This document shows, one piece after another, positions 25,484-33,630 of a DNA stretch of 64,000 nucleotides. Position numbers and translations under genes: made by a program. The notes under the pieces were generated by a model that had not been told where the DNA came from, did no database searches, and saw only the letters and a list, made by a program, of their open reading frames with translations. The stretch lies in assembly GCA_963849115.1 (NCBI GenBank), contig CAWKGK010000009.1, forward strand, positions 806,001 through 870,000. Direction: 5' to 3'. This DNA is from JACDAL01 sp963849115. GTDB lineage: Bacteria > Actinomycetota > CADDZG01 > WHSQ01. Position 1 is the first letter of the stretch; every line of letters starts with the position of its first letter.

Positions 25484-25824
25484 GGCGATCTCGATTCAGA
25501 AGGTGAGGGTCTGCGGCGCCCGGCCACTCGCTGGTAGTTGAGGCGGAACAAAGCGATAACGTCCTCCACATCCTTTTCCGAGCCGATCCGGCGGCTCACC
25601 CAACCGGTGTCGGGCAGAACGTGGTGCGGCTCCGCTCGTCCAGAGGAGATGAGCTCGTCTCGCGTCGCTTTGGGGAAGGGGAGGTCGGCCAGGTGGTCGC
25701 CGTGGATATGGCCTAGCTCGACCCGACCCAGTCGAAACTCGACACCGCCATAACGGTGAGAGCGCGTGGTGACGCCCTCCCACGACGTGACCTGTTTCGT
25801 GATCTTGTTCGATGCGTCAGGCAT
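25480..25824 (-). CDS. DUF5519 (luciferase-like domain) protein
   Basis: 114 residues using the ATG at 25824; a TTG at 25878 would add 18 residues. The core VTSWEGVTTRSHRYGGVEFRLGRVELGHIHGD, ending PHHVLPDTGWVS, matches the small DUF5519 proteins annotated as luciferase family by distant similarity. It is very unlikely to make light. The conserved His-Gly-Asp (HGD) and PHHV suggest a metal or ligand site. It is convergent with the SnoaL-like gene. Confidence 0.75.
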   Translation of the reverse strand: MPDASNKITKQVTSWEGVTTRSHRYGGVEFRLGRVELGHIHGDHLADLPFPKATRDELISSGRAEPHHVLPDTGWVSRRIGSEKDVEDVIALFRLNYQRVAGRRRPSPSESRSP

Positions 25825-25912
25825 GTGCTTGTCAACCAACTGTAGGGCGGCGAATTCCCGTCCGACGTTTCTTCTCAATCACCCGACTGGCTTGTACCGT
25901 AAGGCTCGGCCG

Positions 25913-26275
25913 CTAAATTGCCGTTGGGTGCCGAGGTTCGTAGAGCATGACATCGACCCCACCAGGCAGAGCAAGCGTGGTGGTGATACCCCAACCCTCG
26001 TCTTCCGGCTCGCCTCGTACGTCGACTCCCTTGCCGCGCAGCTCCTCCACGGTTGAGGCGATGTCGTCGCACATGAGGGTTAGCTGGTGGCGGATGCCGC
26101 TCTCATAGGTCGGGCCTTCCGCGGGATGGATTCCGAGCTCTGCCGGCGGAAGAGCGAAGACGAGCCATCCGTCTCCCAGATCGACATGCTTGAAACCAAA
26201 TATATCCCGGAAGATGTCGCGTACCGCTTCCGGTTCGGCGGTGTATAGGAGGGCATGCGCGCCGATGATGGCCAT
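25913..26275 (-). CDS. VOC-family protein
   Basis: 120 residues. GAHALLYTAEPEAVRDIFRDIFGF at the start and LPGGVDVMLYEP at the end frame a single VOC unit pair, with His near residue 7 and Glu near 114 in the usual metal-ligand positions. It lies downstream of the ATP-grasp/esterase operon on the other side of an 83-base gap, on the opposite side from that operon's start, and could be an independent gene. Confidence 0.82.
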   Translation of the reverse strand: MAIIGAHALLYTAEPEAVRDIFRDIFGFKHVDLGDGWLVFALPPAELGIHPAEGPTYESGIRHQLTLMCDDIASTVEELRGKGVDVRGEPEDEGWGITTTLALPGGVDVMLYEPRHPTAI

Positions 26276-26358
26276 CCAGCAACTCTACGCGATCCGCGCT
26301 GGAACTGTTGACGACCTGAGCCTGAGTCTCGGTGGGGAGGTAGCCACATCCGAGTCCG

Positions 26359-27597
26359 CTAGGCCCTTAGGTTTGTCGCCCAGGCTCCGAGAAGCCCCCG
26401 ATAATGGGCCACGAAGCGCTCGTGCTCGTGCGGAGGAAACGTCGAACGGACGGTATCGACCAGAAGGTTGTCGAAGTCCTGGGACCCTACGAAGCCGAGC
26501 ATGACCTCATCGATGTTGGCGAGATGCGTGGAGCAGAATTCTTGGTACCTGTCGATCTCGAAGTAAGCGTCCGCTAAGCTGCCGTATCGGCTCAGCTTCT
26601 CTTCGTACGAGAGATCCCGGCGGTCACCGATATCGAAGTACGGTCGAACCTCCTGATCGATCTGCATTCGGCGCGACGTGGTACAGCAGTAGATCGCCCA
26701 CTTGGCGAGCGTTGTAATTGCCCACGGGAAGTAGTAGTGGAGGCTGATCAGCGATATGTCGGGGCAAGCGTTGGCGTAGTCGATGGGGAAGGCGATTCCA
26801 TCCTTGCAAAGAATCTCGCAAGAGTTGCACTCCCAATGAAAGAAGGCGTTGACGAGGCGCGAAATGGTCAGGATCTCGTTACCGAGGCCAGGTGTAAGGA
26901 ATTCGTGGTCGACTTGATACCGTTCGTGCAATGGTTTGGATGGGTCGTAATGCATCACCATCGTCTCGGCCCCTATAGAGAGGCTGCGAGCAAAGACATC
27001 GAAGTCTTCGATGGAATCCTGAAGGTGCATCAGGCGTCTGCCAGACTCGTCGTAGTGACGATGAAGATCGTGGTCATCTTCCACCCGAGTGACGCCCACC
27101 CAGGCCCCCCCGTCAAATGGCTTCATGTAGAGCGGATATCCGATCTCGTGGGCAACATCCTCCAATCGGAAGGGTCGGTTGTACCTCTCTGCTGTATAGG
27201 TAAACCTGGGATTCTCGGGCGGGGTCTTATGGGGAATCAGCCAGGTCTCTGGCACTCTCAGACCGAGGCGCATCAAAGCGCAGTAGGCCGTGTGCTTTTC
27301 CATTGCCTGGAAGGTGAACGGGTTGTTCATAAGGTAGACGTCGTTCATGATCGCCGCCTTTTTCAGCCACTCTCTGGGCACGAAGTACCAGTGCGAAAGA
27401 CGGTCGATCACGAGCGAGTGGCGGGGCACGGCGCGCAAGTTGAAGGGCTCGATGGTGATCCGTTCGAGATCGAAGCTATGAGTCTCGCTGCCGAGCGGCA
27501 AGTGGGGGTCGAGCCTCCGCATGAGGCCTTCGAACGCGCTGGGCCAGTCCTCTTCGGTGCCGAGAAGCAGCCCGATGAGGTGGTTTCGATCATTCAC
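26359..27597 (-). CDS. ATP-grasp (RimK-like) ligase
   Basis: 412 residues, GTG start at 27597 with AAGGGGTG upstream; longer in-frame readings overlap the esterase gene. The middle holds the ATP-grasp core: EIGYPLYMKPFDGGAWVGVTRV (ATP-binding Lys and glycine loop) and IDYANACPDISLI (a metal-binding Asp/Asn region like D-x-N of RimK). Such enzymes join a carboxylate to an amine or thiol through an acyl phosphate. It is the last gene of a tight three-gene minus-strand cassette with two serine hydrolases, suggesting a pathway that makes and cleaves an ester or amide. The substrate is unknown. Confidence 0.78.
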   Translation of the reverse strand: MNDRNHLIGLLLGTEEDWPSAFEGLMRRLDPHLPLGSETHSFDLERITIEPFNLRAVPRHSLVIDRLSHWYFVPREWLKKAAIMNDVYLMNNPFTFQAMEKHTAYCALMRLGLRVPETWLIPHKTPPENPRFTYTAERYNRPFRLEDVAHEIGYPLYMKPFDGGAWVGVTRVEDDHDLHRHYDESGRRLMHLQDSIEDFDVFARSLSIGAETMVMHYDPSKPLHERYQVDHEFLTPGLGNEILTISRLVNAFFHWECNSCEILCKDGIAFPIDYANACPDISLISLHYYFPWAITTLAKWAIYCCTTSRRMQIDQEVRPYFDIGDRRDLSYEEKLSRYGSLADAYFEIDRYQEFCSTHLANIDEVMLGFVGSQDFDNLLVDTVRSTFPPHEHERFVAHYRGLLGAWATNLRA

Positions 27598-27622
27598 TCG
27601 TTCACCCCTTTGCTGGTCACGG

Positions 27623-28372
27623 CTAGCAGAATCTTGGCAGGTGATGAGCGAGCTGATTTCGCCATGACGGCCAGTCGTGAGGGACGTCGTGTCCCCACAG
27701 GTCAAGCTCGTGAGGCAGGCCCTTGTCGGCCAGCAGGCCGGCGAACGCCCGGGTCGAATCGAGGGCCCCGGTGGTGTCTTCCCACATGCCCTGACCGCAC
27801 ACAAGCACCAGGTTCACTCGGTGCCTGATCCAGGCCAGGTGGTCGCCCCCGAAGTGGGAGACGTAGTCCATCGGGTTGTTGAAATAGAAGTCCTCTCCGC
27901 GTTCTCCATCGCCGATTTGCGAGAGATCGTAAAGCCCACTCATGCACAGGGCGAGAGGAAACAGATCTGCTCTCTTGAGCGCGCAGTTGGCGGCGTGATA
28001 CGCTCCGAAACTACAGCCGGTGGTCATGATGTCGAGCGGGCCTCCGCAGTCGTTATGAATCCACGGAACTACCTGCTGGACGATGTAGTCCTCGTACCTA
28101 GTATGCAGTTGAGCCCGACCCTCGAGTGACAAGTCGTCTCGACGCCAACTCGAGGAGTCGAAGCTATCGATGCAATACAGCTTGGCGCGGCCGGTCTCGA
28201 TTAGATGGGCGACCGATTCAATCATGCCACGATCTTCGTAGTCGAAGACGCTGCCCTGCTCCGAAGGAAAAGCAAGCACCGGACGACCGTAGTGTCCGTA
28301 GACGATCAGGTTCCCTTCCGCGCCTATCGAGTTCGCATGGATCGTTTCGTGCTCTCGCCTCATCGAGTCCAT
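27623..28372 (-). CDS. Alpha/beta-hydrolase esterase
   Basis: 249 residues from the ATG at 28372, which overlaps the preceding gene by 13 bases. The nucleophile is the Ser of GCSFGAYHAAN, and the catalytic His lies in the C-terminal HDVPHDWPSWRNQL. The N-terminal half includes GRPVLAFPSEQGS, typical of the putative esterase D/Fes-related group. No signal peptide is visible, so it acts in the cytoplasm. It sits between a Fes-like esterase and the ATP-grasp ligase, 25 bases from the latter. Confidence 0.8.
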   Translation of the reverse strand: MDSMRREHETIHANSIGAEGNLIVYGHYGRPVLAFPSEQGSVFDYEDRGMIESVAHLIETGRAKLYCIDSFDSSSWRRDDLSLEGRAQLHTRYEDYIVQQVVPWIHNDCGGPLDIMTTGCSFGAYHAANCALKRADLFPLALCMSGLYDLSQIGDGERGEDFYFNNPMDYVSHFGGDHLAWIRHRVNLVLVCGQGMWEDTTGALDSTRAFAGLLADKGLPHELDLWGHDVPHDWPSWRNQLAHHLPRFC

Positions 28373-29436
28373 ACTCGTCTGAGTAGGTCCACCAGATGTG
28401 GATCGAACGTGTCTCGCCACGAAACCCAATTGTGGGCGTCGCGGTGCTCTGCGAACGAGACGCTGTATCTCTGCGCACGCATTGCGTGGGCCAAGGCCAG
28501 ATTGTTATACATGTTTTCCTCGACGGCCCCGCACGTCATGGTTACGGGGATCGGTTCTGGCCACTCGTTTGTAGCGAGCACCTGTCCTATGAAGCGGGTA
28601 ACCCTCCGAAAGCGCACGAAAGAGGACTCCTGCTTATCGTAACGCGGGCGAAAGAAGCTTCCGGACTGCAGGAACAGCGCGCCAAACGCCGCCGGATAGG
28701 TGCGGTGCGCGTGCAGCATGGCAAGTGCTCCGAGGCTCGCCCCCGCGCCGACGCGCGCCCAGCGGCCCTCTGATGACGGCGCATGGCGGCGCAGCCAGGG
28801 CAAGATCTCGTGTGCCAGTTTGTGCGCGTACGCGCCAGACGCTGAGTAGGTGAGGTCTCGGTCGACCGGCGTCAAAAGTGCGGCTCGCATCGGGGGCAGG
28901 TCGCCGGTTTCGCACTTGGCATCGAGAAGCGTGGTCAACCTCGAGAACTTGTCGTACTCGGGCCCGTCGTGGGCTATGAGGAGAGGCAGCGAGTCGCCGG
29001 GATCGGTGCCGTGGCTCGACCATAGCTGGAGGCGCGTCACCGGACGCAATGACTGGGAATCAATAGTGTGTTCAGCAATGACGCCGGCTCGCTCGTGGCT
29101 GGGAGCAAGCCATCCTGGGGCCCGATACTCGGGCCACTCGATCACGGATTTGTGTCCGAACGGACCGGGGGCTCGGTTGGGATTCTTCGGGTCGGTGATC
29201 AACCTCTCCATGCCATTCCGAGGAACGACGTGGATTAGGTATTCCATGCGGTCGACTGCCGGCCGCGGGAATTGAAGGGACCAGCCATTTAGGACCCTCT
29301 CGAAAGAGGGCCCCAGTCGGGGACGCTGTAGCTCCTGAAACAGCGTCACCCTCTCGTAGAGGCGGTCGGGATCGTTGAGCACTAACCCTACGGAGTCCCT
29401 ACTCACGACGGGTTGCTGCACGACGAATGAGTTCAT
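28360..29436 (-). CDS. Enterochelin esterase-like (Fes family) hydrolase
   Basis: 358 residues. The C-terminal two thirds are an alpha/beta hydrolase: LLIAHDGPEY, the nucleophile elbow GAGASLGALAMLHAHR, and HRDAHNWVSWRDTF with the catalytic His, all typical of Fes/PF00756 esterases. The N-terminal 120 residues resemble the carbohydrate-binding-like domain that precedes Fes (ending WPEYRAPGWL). Fes hydrolyses ferric enterobactin, but no siderophore synthesis or iron transport genes are nearby, so the ester substrate is open. It is the first gene of the cassette. Confidence 0.82.
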   Translation of the reverse strand: MNSFVVQQPVVSRDSVGLVLNDPDRLYERVTLFQELQRPRLGPSFERVLNGWSLQFPRPAVDRMEYLIHVVPRNGMERLITDPKNPNRAPGPFGHKSVIEWPEYRAPGWLAPSHERAGVIAEHTIDSQSLRPVTRLQLWSSHGTDPGDSLPLLIAHDGPEYDKFSRLTTLLDAKCETGDLPPMRAALLTPVDRDLTYSASGAYAHKLAHEILPWLRRHAPSSEGRWARVGAGASLGALAMLHAHRTYPAAFGALFLQSGSFFRPRYDKQESSFVRFRRVTRFIGQVLATNEWPEPIPVTMTCGAVEENMYNNLALAHAMRAQRYSVSFAEHRDAHNWVSWRDTFDPHLVDLLRRVWTR

Positions 29437-29584
29437 GGTGGCCAGCAGGATAGCCTCAGAATGGCTCGAGGCGAGGCTCGGTGCGGTGGATGGCTCCGTA
29501 GATTGCTACCTCAGTCCCAGCACAGCCACACTCTTTGATCATGCGTCGAAGGGGTGCGGGAGGAGGTGACACCTCGTTGAAGCA

Positions 29585-29962
29585 TCACCTGCTATCTGCC
29601 GCGTGGCGGCTGTCCAATCCGACGGTGTTCCCTTCGCTGTCGCGGATGAAGGCCATCCACTCGGCGTGGCCTCGTTCGCCGAAGAGGCCCTCGGAGTCGA
29701 CGAAGATCTCATGGGGTTCAGTAAGGATCTCCACGCCGCGATCTCGTAGGCTTTCGACGGAGGATCGCACATCATCGACGCGCAGGTAGAGGAGACAACT
29801 CGGTGCGCCTGCTTCCAGGAGCAGGCGCACCCTGCCGACGTCGAAGAATGCCAGGCCGGGGGGATCGAAGCGGGCGAGAAGGGTTCCGCCAAGCACGTCG
29901 CGGTAGAATTGGATTGCTCGGTCCAGGTCAGTTACACGCTGCGCCACCTGCATGAGTTCCAT
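29585..29962 (-). CDS. VOC-family protein
   Basis: 125 residues with AGGAGG seven bases before the ATG. It begins VAQRVTDLDRAIQFYRDVLGG and ends MAFIRDSEGNTVGLDS, the usual layout of small glyoxalase-like VOC proteins. Glu near the C-terminal EGN could be a metal ligand. The reaction is unknown. It is separate from the Fes-like gene by 148 bases in which no further gene was seen. Confidence 0.85.
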   Translation of the reverse strand: MELMQVAQRVTDLDRAIQFYRDVLGGTLLARFDPPGLAFFDVGRVRLLLEAGAPSCLLYLRVDDVRSSVESLRDRGVEILTEPHEIFVDSEGLFGERGHAEWMAFIRDSEGNTVGLDSRHAADSR

Positions 29963-30043
29963 CTCGACCTCCTGACTGATGGGCTTCGCCGGAGCACATA
30001 CGAATACTATGCAGGCGGAGTCCGCTCAGATTGGAGCGCACGC

Positions 30044-30163
30044 ATGATCAAAGGATTGGTATGGCTTGGCACCCGACCACACCACTACGACGAACTCGTT
30101 AAATTCTATCGCGACGCCATGGGACTGAATCGCGCCTTTCTGAATCAGGCCGCGATGGTGCGT
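30044..30163 (+). pseudogene. 5' fragment of a VOC gene, truncated at the DUF222/HNH gene
   Basis: The ATG at 30044, with GGAG seven bases upstream, reads MIKGLVWLGTRPHHYDELV and then KFYRDAMGL, a standard VOC start, for about 28 codons. It then loses similarity and runs antisense into the DUF222/HNH gene, whose stop codon ends at 30164. No matching 3' half was found beyond that gene's promoter, so the rest has been lost. Confidence 0.65.
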
Positions 30164-31292
30164 TCACCCGGCGGGATCGGGGCCAGGATCGTAGCGCCGC
30201 CCGTCGGGCTTGTACCACTCCGCCACGGTGCCGTTGAGGCAGACGCTCCAGCCGCCCTCGTGGAGGAGCTTGTGGTGGAACGTGCACACCAGCACGAGGT
30301 TGTCGTAGTCGGTGGGCCCTCCCAGCTCCCAGTGCCAGATGTGGTGCGCCTTGAGGAACATCTTGGTCCCGCAGCCGGGAAAGGTGCAGCCGTGGTCTCT
30401 GTAAAGCAGCTGACGGTGAAGCCAGCGGGGGACGTTGCGGGAGGCCCTGCCGATGCCGAGGGCGTTTCCCTGCTTGTCGGTGAGCACGTACTGGAGGCGG
30501 GCGTCACAGCTGAGCCGGGAGGCGATGTCGGGGTGGAGCCCGAGGCCCCCCTCGATCTCTGCACAGCCCAGCCCCAGGCTCTCGATCGTGGTGTGGACCA
30601 CCACCGTGGCCCGGTCCGCGTCCTGGTCGGCTGCGATCGCCTGGGAGGACAGCGCAGAGAGGGCATCGGCACAGCGCTGCTCTCTTCTGTCCTGAGCCGA
30701 GAGAGGGATGGCGGAGGTGGGCTCCTCCTCGGTGGGGGACTCGGGAAGTCGCTCTGCGGTGCGCTCGAGCGCCTTGACGAGGGCGGCCCCCTCGGCCGCG
30801 GGAAGCAGGCCCTCCAAGCCCAGGCTCGCTCCTCCCTCGTTCCACCACCAGCGCAGGAAGCGGGCCCGCTCGGCGTTGCGGACCTCTTCGATCTCGGGCC
30901 TGCATGCGACATCGGCCTTGTGCTTCACCGCTGCAACAGAGACCCTCCGGGCCCATGCGATCAGCTCCTGCTCGGTTTCGGGAGTGGCGAAGCGGCACAG
31001 CTCGACGACCTTGTCGAGACAGAGCCGTCCGCTCTCCAATGCCTGTGAGATCAGGGGGAGCGTGGGGATGGCATGGGAGGCAGCCACCCAGCGTCGTCGC
31101 GGTCCAGGAAGAGATGCCGAGCCGTCCCGAGAGCCACTGCGCCATGTCCCTGCAGCCGTCGTCGCGCCACACCTTGCGCTCGTCTAGCTCTGCGATGATC
31201 GTAAGAATCTTTCGGTGTGCAGCCGAGAGGACGAAGTGAAGGGCATCCAGTCCTTCGATCAACTCACTCTCACGACGGTTCTGCTGTTGCAC
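30164..31292 (-). pseudogene. DUF222/HNH endonuclease (13E12 repeat-like), frameshifted
   Basis: The GTG at 31292 opens a DUF222 N-terminus (LDALHFVLSAAHRKIL, DMAQWLSGRLGISSWTAT). At about 31094 the frame shifts by one base: the expected WVAASHAIPTLPLI then continues in another frame to the stop at 30164. The downstream part contains the rest of DUF222 and a C-terminal HNH nuclease: CTFPGCGTK, KAHHIWHWELGGPTDYDNLVLVCTFHH. Joined, the protein is about 375 residues, the usual size. One base appears inserted (or two lost), so the gene is broken unless this is a sequencing error. Its promoter carries an SOS box. Confidence 0.8.
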
Positions 31293-31385
31293 CCGCGCAC
31301 CCCTAGTTCGGGCCGTAGACTCCGCGCGGGAGAGTCACTCGGCGGTCAGTCTTATCAGATACTTTCTTCTCAGATGCTTCATCCA

Positions 31386-31414
31386 TACTATCGAACAGGC
31401 GTTCGATAGTCAAG
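31386..31414 (-). promoter_or_regulatory. LexA-controlled promoter (SOS box) of the DUF222/HNH gene
   Basis: On the minus strand TTGACT (31414-31409) and TAGTAT (31391-31386) are 17 bases apart. The spacer holds TCGAAC-N4-GTTCGA (31392-31407), a perfect match to the mycobacterial/actinobacterial LexA box; the surrounding inverted repeat is perfect over 10-base arms (31388-31397 and 31402-31411). LexA bound there would block polymerase directly. The start codon is about 90 bases downstream. 13E12-type genes with SOS boxes are known in Mycobacterium tuberculosis. Confidence 0.85.
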
Positions 31415-31589
31415 GGTTCACGCCCTTTCGTTTGCAGGCTCCTTGTGGGCAGTCCTCGGCGAGCGATCAACTCACGACCTTACATTGGCGCCACCAGGAG
31501 CTCGGCCCGCTCCGTTATCGCCGGAAGATCACTCCAATCGCTCCACTCCGCACCGTGGGCGAGCGCGGTTTGAGAACGGGCCGTCGAGA

Positions 31590-33080
31590 TTACGCTGAAC
31601 GGCCCTTCGACTTCCGGGATTTCACCCCTTTCTTCGAAGATGGTGTGCGTAGATCGTCCGTCTCCTTGGCCGGCGCGTCCTGCTTTCTAAGTTGGCCCTC
31701 CTCGAGCCTTACAACATCGGCGGTGGGGCCGGTGCTGGGCGGAGGAGCGGTGGACGTGTCGATGTACTCGATTCTTGCGATCCGTGAACGGACTAGGAAC
31801 ATATCCAGGGGGGTGCTGGCGACCTCGTCGCCCTCCCGATCGTAGACATGCTGGACGCGAACGAGGTGGAGAACCTGGTCGTCGACCGGTTGAGAGATCG
31901 GGCCTGTCCAGCCATCGATGATGCGGCCGTTGCCCATATGCACTCTCAGATACTGGTTGCCCGCGATGGGCCATTCAGCCTCTTCCGTCTCCCCCAGAAT
32001 AATCGCGTCGGCATCACGGGCCTGGCCGGTCTGGTGCCGCGCCGGCCATGTCATCGTTGTTAGTCGCGATCGGTGTCCGGCGAGCTTTTCCTGAAGTCGT
32101 CTGAGCGCCTTCGCCAGCACGTCTGCTGGGGCCCCCTTGGCTTTCTCTCTAGGAGTGGCAGGGCCCCCACGGATCCTCTCGATCAGGCCGTTCCCCACGT
32201 CCCGTAGCAACCTTCCGCTATCGGGCCAGCGGCGCTGCAGCCATGCGCCGGCCAGAACGATGAAGAGGGAAGACAGGATCGCAAGAAACACTCCCCACGC
32301 CACCACGCCCAGGCTTCGGCTATTGCTTTCTGAGGGTGACGAGTTGGGGGCAACCACCTCGTCCCTGGCCTCAGCCGGCTGGTCGCCGGGCCCGGCTGGG
32401 ACAGCAACGGGGACCGAGACTGCCGAATCGACGCCGACCTCGAAGGCCGACTCCATGCCCGACACGGGCCTGCCGTCGACCACGGCCTCGATCAGACGGT
32501 ATGACACCGGCAGCAGGGTGACTCCGGTATTAGTCGGCACGGCCCGGCTGGCCATCACCGACGCCGGTTGACCCCCGTTGATGCGATAGCGGGTATCGCC
32601 GTCACTCTCAACGATCGTTGCGTGGTCGATGCGATCCGACTCTATCGTCGTGCCGTCTTGGTCGGTGAACGCGAACGAGACCGCACGGATCGTATCGAAA
32701 CCTGCTTCTAGCAGCGTGAACGAGTCAACTTCCAGGGGGCGCGAAGTGACGCGTTCCCCTCCTGTCCACACAGAGAAGGAGTAAGACGCGCCCTCGACCT
32801 CGATCGTTGGGGAGGAGACTGCGAGCTCATAGGTTCCCGGTCCGGCAACGGTTGTGACCGCCAGCCCGTGCTGGTCGGCGACGAACTCGGTCCCGTCCAA
32901 GGCGAAGCGGGCTCCCGGTATCGGGGGCCGGGTTTGCACCATCACGGGGATGGAGAGTTCCTGCGCACTCGCTGTGGCAGCAACGTCGACCAGCGACGCG
33001 CCCGCAACGAGGCCAAAGAGAGCCCACAGACTCAGCATCTTCTGAGCTCGTTCTCGGCGCTGAGGTACAGAGGTGGTCAT
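31590..33080 (-). CDS. Exported single-span membrane protein of unknown function
   Basis: 496 residues; no family recognised. A signal sequence (about 12-40, ending ATASAQ), an extracellular part of about 215 residues (41-256) that looks all-beta, one membrane helix at about 257-281, and a cytoplasmic part of 215 residues. The cytoplasmic part includes LHLVRVQHVYDREGDEV and a basic tail rich in Lys and Ser (SSKKGVKSRKSKGRSA). The architecture suggests a sensor or anchor crossing the membrane. It starts two bases after the small membrane protein gene, so they form an operon. Confidence 0.65.
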   Translation of the reverse strand: MTTSVPQRRERAQKMLSLWALFGLVAGASLVDVAATASAQELSIPVMVQTRPPIPGARFALDGTEFVADQHGLAVTTVAGPGTYELAVSSPTIEVEGASYSFSVWTGGERVTSRPLEVDSFTLLEAGFDTIRAVSFAFTDQDGTTIESDRIDHATIVESDGDTRYRINGGQPASVMASRAVPTNTGVTLLPVSYRLIEAVVDGRPVSGMESAFEVGVDSAVSVPVAVPAGPGDQPAEARDEVVAPNSSPSESNSRSLGVVAWGVFLAILSSLFIVLAGAWLQRRWPDSGRLLRDVGNGLIERIRGGPATPREKAKGAPADVLAKALRRLQEKLAGHRSRLTTMTWPARHQTGQARDADAIILGETEEAEWPIAGNQYLRVHMGNGRIIDGWTGPISQPVDDQVLHLVRVQHVYDREGDEVASTPLDMFLVRSRIARIEYIDTSTAPPPSTGPTADVVRLEEGQLRKQDAPAKETDDLRTPSSKKGVKSRKSKGRSA

Positions 33081-33082
33081 GG

Positions 33083-33343
33083 CTACAGCGTTACCGCTGC
33101 TCCTGAAGTGGCGGCATTGGCACCCCTGAGATACGGCTTGATCGCCTTCAGAACAGTAGCCTTGTCGGCCGGTTTGTTTACGGCGCCAACGTATACGCCG
33201 CCTTCAGGCTCACGGTTCAGCAGCTGGGGTCCCCCCTTGCCTGCTTCGAACGCGAGTAGCACTAAGAGTGCGATTACCGTTACGATTAGTAGTCCTTTGC
33301 TGGAACTAACAGGAGTCGGCTCTTCGTTTTCGAAACACCCCAT
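33083..33343 (-). CDS. Small single-helix membrane protein
   Basis: 86 residues using the ATG at 33343; an upstream in-frame start at 33430 would add 29 residues and neither has a strong ribosome site. One membrane helix (GLLIVTVIALLVLLAFEAG, about 17-35) is followed by an extracytoplasmic region (VYVGAVNKPADKATVLKAI) resembling nothing I know. It is two bases upstream of the 496-residue membrane protein gene. The 200 bases before it, up to the TetR gene, hold no recognisable element. Confidence 0.55.
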   Translation of the reverse strand: MGCFENEEPTPVSSSKGLLIVTVIALLVLLAFEAGKGGPQLLNREPEGGVYVGAVNKPADKATVLKAIKPYLRGANAATSGAAVTL

Positions 33344-33630
33344 CCTGAAGCGAGATCTTGAAGCGAGCGCGTTGCGAACGCTCTCGGCCACCCTGAGGTT
33401 GGAACTTAACACCCCCTCGCGAAGCTTCAACCGGCGGGACCCCTGCGCGTTCGGAGGGCCACCAACCTTCCCTCGTTAGAGGATCCAAGGTCCCATCCCT
33501 CCGCGGACGGAATAGCAATCGTGGGATTCTGGCAGCAATCGGGAGACCATCTGATCCCCAGGTGGTCGCAATTGGCAGTTTGGCGCCCGTGGCGACCCGC
33601 GCCCAATAACTACTCGGTGGGAAAGGGGGC

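Noticed and set aside
26737..27828. 363-codon plus-strand frame opposite the ATP-grasp gene
   Set aside because: Antisense to well-conserved ATP-grasp motifs; no ribosome site or recognisable domain.
28360..29436. Siderophore system around the Fes-like esterase
   Set aside because: No non-ribosomal synthetase, iron ABC transporter or Fur-type box nearby, so only the fold is claimed.
29909..31048. Long plus-strand frame beginning inside a VOC gene and crossing the DUF222/HNH gene
   Set aside because: Only the part from 30044 for about 28 codons resembles a VOC start; the rest is antisense to the HNH gene.
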